Positions 7,529 through 12,116 of a DNA stretch of 12,116 nucleotides are shown here, in pieces (the stretch's first letter is position 1; the number at the start of each line of letters is the position of its first letter). Below the pieces are notes generated by a model. That model made no database searches. It was given only the letters and a program-made list of their open reading frames with translations, and was not told the DNA's origin. The stretch is from an uncultured Lachnospiraceae bacterium (lineage in GTDB: Bacteria > Bacillota > Clostridia > Lachnospirales > Lachnospiraceae): contig CAJUGD010000056.1 in the NCBI GenBank assembly GCA_910586205.1, positions 1 to 12,116 of the forward strand, given 5' to 3'. The translations under genes and the position numbers were made by a program.

Positions 7529-7984
7529 TCAGAATAAAGGGCAGTCTTCGATAGTTACTGGTACCCCTAATATTTTTCCTCCATTATAAAAAACTTTCAT
7601 TTATAATTTTCGCAATATGATACAACATTATAATAATTTGTTCCACTTAGAAGCACACCTTGATCTAACATTAATTTCCACGCTAAATTTAAGTTTTTGT
7701 ACATCTGTTGCAGATACACTATTTACTTTTCCATTTTCCATAATTTCTTCTGTTTGCTAAAAGGAAGTTACACCCCTTTACAAAACTACTTGATCATATA
7801 TACTTGTTTTCATATTAATTCTGGCAAATTCCATGTTTGGCCTAATTCGTTCGGGAAGTTCTTTATCCTTGTAGCCTGATAATGCTGAACTTTTGTTGAT
7901 CTGTCCGATATTTTTATTTAACTCACTAATATTATACATAGAAGAATGCTTGTAAAGCATCTCCTCCCATGTTAAAATAATCAA
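7529..7984 (-). pseudogene. Decayed gene of unknown family
   Basis: On the minus strand three consecutive coding-like stretches lie in different frames. The first is 7984-7778, 68 codons, containing the motif Leu-Pro-Glu-Arg-Ile-Arg-Pro-Asn. The second is about 7722-7597, containing LAWKLMLDQGVLLSGTNYY. The third is 7597-7529, containing GGKILGVPVTIEDC. Read end to end they look like one protein of about 150 residues broken by a stop and frameshifts. The first stretch has only a TTG start and no ribosome binding site, so the 5' end may also be lost. The family was not recognised. It overlaps the upstream region of the HipA-like gene, so part of it may now serve as that gene's promoter region. 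Chance open frames in AT-rich DNA remain possible. Confidence 0.35.
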
Positions 7985-8016
7985 AAGAAATTAGAGAAAT
8001 GGAAAGGACTACCAGA

Positions 8017-8859
8017 ATGACTGATCTTGTAACAGAACTGCAAGACTTAAGGCATTTGGATTGGGCATTACGGAAAATGTCTCCTGGAACTCCAGGATGC
8101 TTTTTAAAAGCATATGAAGAAAGTGATGAAAGAAAAATATATTATAAATTATCTAATTATGATAGTTATCGGGGCGTTTATGGACATGAAAGTGTAAACG
8201 AATTGATTGTGAGCAGGCTTTTAGATGTATTGGATATTCCACATGTAAAATACCACTTAGTTCATGCCTGTTTGTCTATTGATGGCCAAGACATTAAAAC
8301 ATGGGTGAGCGCCTCTTTCAATTTTCGACAACAAGATGAAGAAAAAATTGCTTTTGATATTTTTTATGATATGGAAAAAGAATCAAAAGAATCTCCATAT
8401 GAGTTTGCAGCTCGTTATGGATGGGAAACATATATATGCCAGATGATATGTGTTGATTACCTGATAGCGAACCGAGATCGCCATGGAGGTAATATAGAAG
8501 TGCTTCGAAATTTATTGACAGAACAAATACACTTAGCTCCATTATTTGACCAAGGATTGTCTTTACTTTTTTCCACTTATGGAGATGAAAAGCAGATTTT
8601 TGAATTTGATGTTATGAAAGATATTCAGGCTAACAACTTTATTGGCTCAAGATCTCTTGAGTATAATTTATCCCTTATACCATCAGAATATAATTTACAA
8701 ATTCGATCATTAAAAGAAAGAGATTGTTGTTATATTATGAATGGGCTGGAAAATGTACTTGGTAATTTGCATAGAGAAAAAATTTGGGAAATGCTATGGA
8801 AAAGGTGGTGTTATTTTGAAACGATATGCAGTCAAAAACGACTATATTGCTCCAAATAA
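8017..8859 (+). CDS. HipA-like serine/threonine kinase
   Basis: A soluble protein of 280 residues from the ATG at 8017. The ATG at 7999 adds six residues, but GGAAAGGA at 8001-8008 lies eight bases before 8017 and nothing comparable precedes 7999. HipA-type kinase features are clear. There is a Tyr-Lys-Leu lysine strand near residue 44 and a GHESVNE segment near 56-62. The catalytic loop NRDRHGGN is at 152-159 (Asp154, Asn159), and the metal-binding Asp of FDQG is at 178. The N-terminal subdomain of full-length HipA (about 440 residues in E. coli) is missing. The next gene overlaps by 44 bases and is probably its partner. HipA kinases phosphorylate translation-related targets and act as toxins or persistence factors; the target here is unknown. 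No HipB-type DNA-binding antitoxin is adjacent. High confidence in the kinase fold, moderate in a toxin role. Confidence 0.8.
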   Translation: MTDLVTELQDLRHLDWALRKMSPGTPGCFLKAYEESDERKIYYKLSNYDSYRGVYGHESVNELIVSRLLDVLDIPHVKYHLVHACLSIDGQDIKTWVSASFNFRQQDEEKIAFDIFYDMEKESKESPYEFAARYGWETYICQMICVDYLIANRDRHGGNIEVLRNLLTEQIHLAPLFDQGLSLLFSTYGDEKQIFEFDVMKDIQANNFIGSRSLEYNLSLIPSEYNLQIRSLKERDCCYIMNGLENVLGNLHREKIWEMLWKRWCYFETICSQKRLYCSK

Positions 8860-9160
8860 AGTTATATCTATTCTAAACTATGATATAAAAACAAAACAGT
8901 TTACTATTGATATTCCAGAGGAGGCTGCATTGAATGAACTCCCTTATATAATCTCTTCATTAAAAAAACGTGGATTCCAAAAGATAGGACCGGAATGGAG
9001 TATGATATGGGTAAGGAGCCGTATTGTTCCTAACACCAGACAAAATATAGGCCAAATTTTACGTGCAAACAAAATGAGACGTTATGATGAGTATGAGCTT
9101 TTATTAAAAAATCAGGGACGATGCTGTCAGGATGAATATTATCTGGAAGAAATAGAGTAA
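8816..9160 (+). CDS. Small partner of the HipA-like kinase, possibly HipS-like
   Basis: A 114-residue soluble protein starting at TTG 8816, with AAAGGTGG at 8801-8808 seven bases upstream. An ATG at 8741 would lengthen it into the kinase gene but has no ribosome binding site and gives an unconvincing N-terminus. The 44-base overlap with the kinase gene points to translational coupling. The sequence has an N-terminal beta-rich part (residues 1-30), a middle segment rich in Leu/Ile, and a C-terminal part with Arg-x-x-Pro-x-x-Arg-Gln-Asn-Ile and Tyr-Asp-Glu-x-Glu-Leu-Leu. These resemble, loosely, the N-terminal subdomain of HipA (Couple_hipA), which is a separate protein (HipS) in HipBST systems. 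That link is an inference from pattern only. It may be an antitoxin or regulatory subunit of the kinase. Confidence 0.65.
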   Translation: MKRYAVKNDYIAPNKVISILNYDIKTKQFTIDIPEEAALNELPYIISSLKKRGFQKIGPEWSMIWVRSRIVPNTRQNIGQILRANKMRRYDEYELLLKNQGRCCQDEYYLEEIE

Positions 9161-9191
9161 ATGTCTATTTTTTACCAGTATATCGAAAGGC

Positions 9192-9230
9192 ATATAGCCA
9201 TATTAATAAATTTTTATTGAGCTATATTTT
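9192..9230 (+). terminator. Possible terminator after the kinase module
   Basis: ATATAGC (9192-9198) pairs with GCTATAT (9221-9227), followed by TTTT. The loop contains a second AT hairpin (AATAA/TTATT). The stem is AT-rich and weak, but it lies 31 bases after the stop codon, where a terminator is expected. Confidence 0.4.
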
Positions 9231-9494
9231 ATACATCCACGTTTGAAAGCATTAAGTTTTGATTAAGAAAAACTATTAACCTTTTCCAAAAGAAGAACAA
9301 TTCAAACCTGAAATGGTTATCAGTATCAGGGACTTCAAAGCTAGGCTGTCTTCAGAGTTCATATTCTGCTTTTTAGGGTATCCGAGAATCTGCCGATTTA
9401 TTACAAAAGAATATAAAAGTGGAACTGTTGTTCCGGTAGATTTTTCTACTTTTGCACCAGCCCGAATTATTTGATTTTTTGTAAACGGTGGATA

Positions 9495-9603
9495 GGTTCT
9501 TTCCAGACTTCGTTGAAAAGATAATTTTTATCATGCAATAACATGGTATATTTGAATTTTCTTGATGAAATGTTTATCAAATCAACAAACATTGGAAAGA
9601 ACC
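9495..9603. mobile_element. MITE-like inverted-repeat element
   Basis: GGTTCTTTCCA (9495-9505) is repeated as its exact reverse complement at 9593-9603. Continuing inward, GTTGA and GATAA match at the same spacing on both arms, giving about 25 of 35 matched positions per arm. The flanks GGTGGATA (9487-9494) and AGTAAATA (9604-9611) agree at five of eight positions, as an old 8-bp target duplication might. No transposase is encoded. A structured RNA or a chance repeat are alternatives. The rest of 9161-9632 shows no convincing gene; a 53-codon frame at 9313-9474 has no ribosome binding site. Confidence 0.4.
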
Positions 9604-9632
9604 AGTAAATAGGTTACGATAAAAAGTTTAAG

Positions 9633-9675
9633 AAAACAGGCACCTGCTTAATTGAATCTAGCTGATGCCTGTTTT
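9633..9675 (-). terminator. Terminator of copy B
   Basis: AAAACAGGCA (9633-9642) pairs perfectly over ten bases with TGCCTGTTTT (9666-9675). On the minus strand the stem ends in TTTTC and is followed by TTAAACTTTTT. It lies about 40 bases after the stop codon of the 11542 gene. It may also work in the plus direction, protecting copy B from transcripts of the kinase module. Confidence 0.8.
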
Positions 9676-9712
9676 GGATAAAATCAGATTATTTTCTTGT
9701 GAATAGGTTTAA

Positions 9713-11542
9713 TTATTCTTCATCCCCAACAAAATTTATGAGATCTTTCCAATCTTTAATGCCATTTTGATCATTTTTCAGATCTTTATTATTGGTGTAC
9801 AGCTTAACTTCTCTATCCTGCACATAGAAATACCATTCATCTCCATCTTTTGCTGCAACTTTAGATTTCTGTACATTACCGCTGGTATTTACCAGGTAGA
9901 GTTTTGTACCTGCATTCCCAAGAGATGTGCCGTCATCAAAGAAGAAACTATTTAAAATTTGCAAACTATTTACAAAGTTTACTGTTTCATTCTTATTATT
10001 AGAATAATAGTATCTAACCGCATCTTTAAGTTTGGTTGAACTAATTTTATTTACCGAAACGTATGGAGCGTGAAGGTCTGTAGGTCCATCTACACTACCT
10101 GGAGTAACCGCAACAACCTGATACTTGTCATCGCTGCTTGCTTTAATACGGCACCCGAATTTATAAATGTATTTGTTATCATCTATACCAGTCAAACCTT
10201 TACCCTTACTTTCAGCGCCGCCAGTCTTATTGAACAAGAAGTTATAACTATCACCATCAAGGGTTACAGTAGTAGCTCCTGTCTTCATAGAACCGTCAGT
10301 TTCTTCATCTCCAAAGTAGTACAAGGAAACATCTTCCAGGTCCTCACAATGAGCTATAACCTTCCCAACAATTTCAGAATTTACATCCCAATCAATCAGA
10401 TCATCCAACTCATCGGAATCTACACCATCATCAAATACCCATTTAATAGTTCCATCTGCGGGATTCACTTCCATCAGTACCAGACCAGACAGCATAGCTG
10501 CTGCTTTGTTTCCGCCAGCTTCGCCTTCTGGACGGAATCCGTAGTATTTGCCCTTAATCTTCTTAATCTTACCAACTTCCAGATTTCCGTCTCCGTCTGC
10601 ATAGTACCATCTCTCGTTCTCATCATCTGCATCGCTGGTTGCAAAGGTATCCGTACCATAGTTGGTCTTGAATACATTATCATTATCCTCAGAAGGAGCA
10701 ACTACCTTAAACCAGCCTTTGCTTACCCGTTTACCATCATCTACACTGTTGTAATATTTCCAAGAGCTAGAAGAAGATTTACTGGCCTCAGCATTTGTAG
10801 CTAAAGTCCACTGAGAAACCATTACACCGCGGCTATCGAAACCATATCTCTGACCGTTAATCTTTTCTTCCTTAACAGTGTCTGCGGCATCAGAGCTTCT
10901 CTTTTTACCATTGGATTTAAAGTTGAACCAATGCTCCATATCATCATCTTCATCGCCGTCATAGACGTAAACCTTCTGCCAACCGGTCTTCATAGCACCA
11001 TCATCCCAGTTGCCCAGATAATAAGTAGCGTTCTCCCAGCCATCATCATCAGACTGTCTCTCGCCCTGCTCATTTACCCAGCCATAAAGCATTTTGCCAT
11101 CCTCGTCAAAGGCGTATCTCTTACCATCAATAGTTCTGAAACGAATATTGCTGTTGTCAGAAGCCTTATAAGCTTTACCATTGGACTGCATATAGTAGTA
11201 ATGGTACTCAGCCGGATCCTCATCCTCGTCCTGCTCCTCGTTCACAACCTTTACCCAGGTATTGCGAACCATCACACCATTGGCATCAACATAGTAGATA
11301 TCATCATCGTCTTCAACGATCTTCTCGATAGCCATGGCGCCGCCTTCTTCGCCATCCAGCCAGTACCAGTTCTCACCGGACTTTTTCCAGGCATCTTCCA
11401 CTCTGTTGCCATCGTTATCATAGAAATACCAGGTTCCATCCTCCTCAACCCAGCCGGTAGCTGCGAAAGAAGTCATGGAAGCGCCGATGGCAAGCAGGGC
11501 TGCTGCAGATGCTACTGCAACTACTTTTGTCTGCTTTCTCAT
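9713..11542 (-). CDS. Acidic secreted cell-wall-binding repeat protein, copy B
   Basis: A 609-residue paralogue of the 5432 gene in the opposite orientation, with the same signal peptide (residues 1-28) and degenerate Asp/Glu-rich CW-binding repeats. The first 130 residues differ at one position, and the DNA there has only about a dozen, mostly synonymous, changes. Divergence then rises in steps. Segments 380-404 (10331-10405) and 483-547 (9902-10096) are unrelated to their copy A counterparts in sequence and length. The stretches between and after them (for example 405-482 and 549-588) are again nearly the same. The reading frame is intact. The start has the same AAGGAGAG site (11560-11553). 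No catalytic residues or sortase signal are seen. Probably a surface protein; the promoter looks weak (CCAATA in place of a -35 box), so it may be poorly expressed. Confidence 0.85.
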   Translation of the reverse strand: MRKQTKVVAVASAAALLAIGASMTSFAATGWVEEDGTWYFYDNDGNRVEDAWKKSGENWYWLDGEEGGAMAIEKIVEDDDDIYYVDANGVMVRNTWVKVVNEEQDEDEDPAEYHYYYMQSNGKAYKASDNSNIRFRTIDGKRYAFDEDGKMLYGWVNEQGERQSDDDGWENATYYLGNWDDGAMKTGWQKVYVYDGDEDDDMEHWFNFKSNGKKRSSDAADTVKEEKINGQRYGFDSRGVMVSQWTLATNAEASKSSSSSWKYYNSVDDGKRVSKGWFKVVAPSEDNDNVFKTNYGTDTFATSDADDENERWYYADGDGNLEVGKIKKIKGKYYGFRPEGEAGGNKAAAMLSGLVLMEVNPADGTIKWVFDDGVDSDELDDLIDWDVNSEIVGKVIAHCEDLEDVSLYYFGDEETDGSMKTGATTVTLDGDSYNFLFNKTGGAESKGKGLTGIDDNKYIYKFGCRIKASSDDKYQVVAVTPGSVDGPTDLHAPYVSVNKISSTKLKDAVRYYYSNNKNETVNFVNSLQILNSFFFDDGTSLGNAGTKLYLVNTSGNVQKSKVAAKDGDEWYFYVQDREVKLYTNNKDLKNDQNGIKDWKDLINFVGDEE

Positions 11543-11632
11543 AATGAATGCACTCTCCTTTTCCTTTTTGAAATTCCTTTTTTGCTTACTTTTGCATTAC
11601 GATGGTATTATACTTCCTATAAGGGGAATTAT
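11457..11632 (-). repeat. Shared leader block, copy B
   Basis: Same orientation as 1-176 and inverted to 5342-5517. It has the same -10 box, spacer palindrome, leader, ribosome binding site and signal-peptide codons, with one synonymous difference from the others at the last codons (GCTACC against GCTACT beyond the block). The leader matches copy A exactly. Homology ends at 11632, three bases into the -35 hexamer. Confidence 0.9.
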
Positions 11633-11635
11633 TGG
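11607..11635 (-). promoter_or_regulatory. Promoter of copy B, degraded -35
   Basis: On the minus strand a perfect TATAAT (11612-11607) is preceded at 17 bases by CCAATA (11635-11630), which matches the TTGACA consensus at only two of six positions. No TG extension is present. The spacer palindrome TTCCCCTTATAGGAA is intact. Activity would probably need an activator or be low. The DNA from 11636 to 11782 shows no gene or other clear signal. Confidence 0.55.
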
Positions 11636-11782
11636 GAACATGAGGAGGGTAGCAGATAGCGATTTTTTACCCGAAAATTTTAAAACGATTGAGCCATTCA
11701 ATTTTAAGTCAACGCGGATTTTTTTACAAAATTTACATTTTTTATAATAGTAACAGATTTAGTTGCCGCTTATTAAAAGCAA

Positions 11783-11810
11783 AGATCCTACCAAAATATT
11801 GGAAGGATCT
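11783..11810 (-). terminator. Terminator after the Rpn-type gene
   Basis: AGATCCT (11783-11789) pairs with AGGATCT (11804-11810). The stem extends by CCA/TGG after one mismatch. On the minus strand it is followed by TTGCTTTT. It lies 46 bases after the stop codon of the gene ending at 11857. Confidence 0.65.
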
Positions 11811-11856
11811 CTCTTGAGTATAATAATATTCATTGAGCTATTGGTTATTTCATTTT

Positions 11857-12116
11857 CTATTTAAGGTCTTTTATTTGTTCTATAGATAAGCCTGTGCTTT
11901 TGAGGATTACATCTATAGGAAGATTTAAGTTCAGCATGTTTCTGGCTATGCTGAATGCCTTTTTGATTTCCCCTTTTGCCACCCCTCTTGCTTCCCCTCT
12001 TGCTTCTCCCCTTGCTTCCCCTCTCGCTTCTCCTCTTGCTTCTCCTCTCGCTTCTCCTCTTGCTTCTCCTCTCGCTTCCCCTCTCGCCTCCGCTTCAATC
12101 ATTAATTGATTGTAAT
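11857..12116 (-). CDS. Rpn-type PD-(D/E)XK nuclease/transposase-like protein (3' end only)
   Basis: The frame is open from the window edge, so the ATG at 12102 is probably internal: the upstream codons read Tyr-Asn-Gln-Leu without a stop. About 86 codons are seen. Eight Arg-Gly-Glu-Ala units form a charged helical linker. A short C-terminal domain follows, with Ala-Arg-Asn-Met-Leu, Thr-Gly-Leu-Ser and Ile-Glu-Gln-Ile-Lys. This repeat-plus-tail pattern is typical of the Rpn / PDDEXK_2 family, whose members are DNA nucleases reported to promote RecA-independent recombination. The catalytic domain lies outside the window, so its state is unknown. The context is suggestive because the window contains recombination-prone inverted paralogues, but no direct link can be shown. 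Confidence 0.7.
   Translation of the reverse strand, partial: YNQLMIEAEARGEARGEARGEARGEARGEARGEARGEARGEARGVAKGEIKKAFSIARNMLNLNLPIDVILKSTGLSIEQIKDLK
11977..12084 (-). repeat. 12-bp tandem repeat inside the Rpn-type gene
   Basis: Eight 12-base units encode Arg-Gly-Glu-Ala (12084-11989), followed by one diverged unit (Arg-Gly-Val-Ala, 11988-11977). Units differ only at wobble-type C/T positions. Because the unit is four codons, gain or loss of copies keeps the reading frame and only changes linker length. Confidence 0.9.

Noticed and set aside
7441..7531. A plus-strand stretch reading Thr-Cys-Lys-Glu-Cys-His and further Cys residues
   Set aside because: The Cys pattern hinted at a zinc-binding fragment, but the frame is short, has no start signal and overlaps minus-strand coding-like sequence.
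7697..7879. A 60-codon plus-strand frame upstream of the kinase module
   Set aside because: Phe/Ile/Tyr-rich translation of AT-rich DNA without a ribosome binding site, opposite the more coding-like minus strand.
9313..9474. A 53-codon plus-strand frame in the gap before copy B
   Set aside because: No ribosome binding site, no recognisable motif and no partner gene. It could be a remnant but there is not enough support to call it.
10070..11659. Long plus-strand open frames (10070-10804 and 10931-11659) opposite copy B
   Set aside because: They are antisense to an intact conserved gene with a signal peptide and ribosome binding site. Their hydrophobic translations come from Asp/Glu codons read on the other strand. 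The same applies to the minus-strand frame at 5231-5773 opposite copy A.
11977..12084. Short regular repeats as a CRISPR array
   Set aside because: The 12-base units are contiguous with no spacers and are in frame inside a coding region.

Overview
The window looks like a chromosomal piece of a low-GC, Gram-positive gut Firmicute, most likely a Lachnospiraceae / Clostridium cluster XIVa relative. The evidence is AT-rich intergenic DNA, strong AGGAGG-type ribosome binding sites, consensus TATAAT boxes, choline-binding (CW-binding) repeat proteins and a fused LicC-LicA enzyme. The genus cannot be fixed from the sequence alone.

Layout. Positions 1-86 hold the 5' end of a choline-binding-type secreted protein on the minus strand (copy C), running off the left edge. 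Next, on the plus strand, come a three-part HTH/LicC/LicA protein that makes CDP-choline (501-2276), a secreted choline-binding-repeat protein with a Gly/Ser/Thr-rich tail (2378-3487), a secreted GH25 muramidase with a choline-binding-repeat C-terminus (3620-5296), and copy A of the large acidic repeat protein (5432-7288). A decayed stretch (about 7381-7998) leads to a two-gene module: a HipA-like kinase (8017-8859) and an overlapping small gene (8816-9160). A gap of about 550 bp contains a MITE-like inverted repeat. Copy B of the acidic repeat protein (9713-11542) is on the minus strand. The right edge holds the 3' end of an Rpn-type (PD-(D/E)XK) recombination-promoting nuclease/transposase-like gene with a 12-bp tandem repeat.

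How it fits together. LicC-LicA should phosphorylate choline and activate it as CDP-choline for decorating a surface glycan. The neighbouring secreted proteins carry aromatic GW...WYY(F/L) repeats of the kind that bind phosphocholine. Writer and readers of one surface modification are therefore encoded side by side. The ligase that attaches phosphocholine (LicD type) and a choline transporter are not in the window.

The most unusual structure is the family of copies A, B and C. All three share a nearly identical block of promoter, leader and signal peptide that ends inside the -35 hexamer, so each copy has a different -35 box. A and B are near-identical at the N-terminus but have two sharply bounded variable segments further on. 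They lie in inverted orientation around the HipA-like module. This suggests a recombining family of surface proteins whose expression may depend on location. That is an inference from sequence layout and has not been tested.
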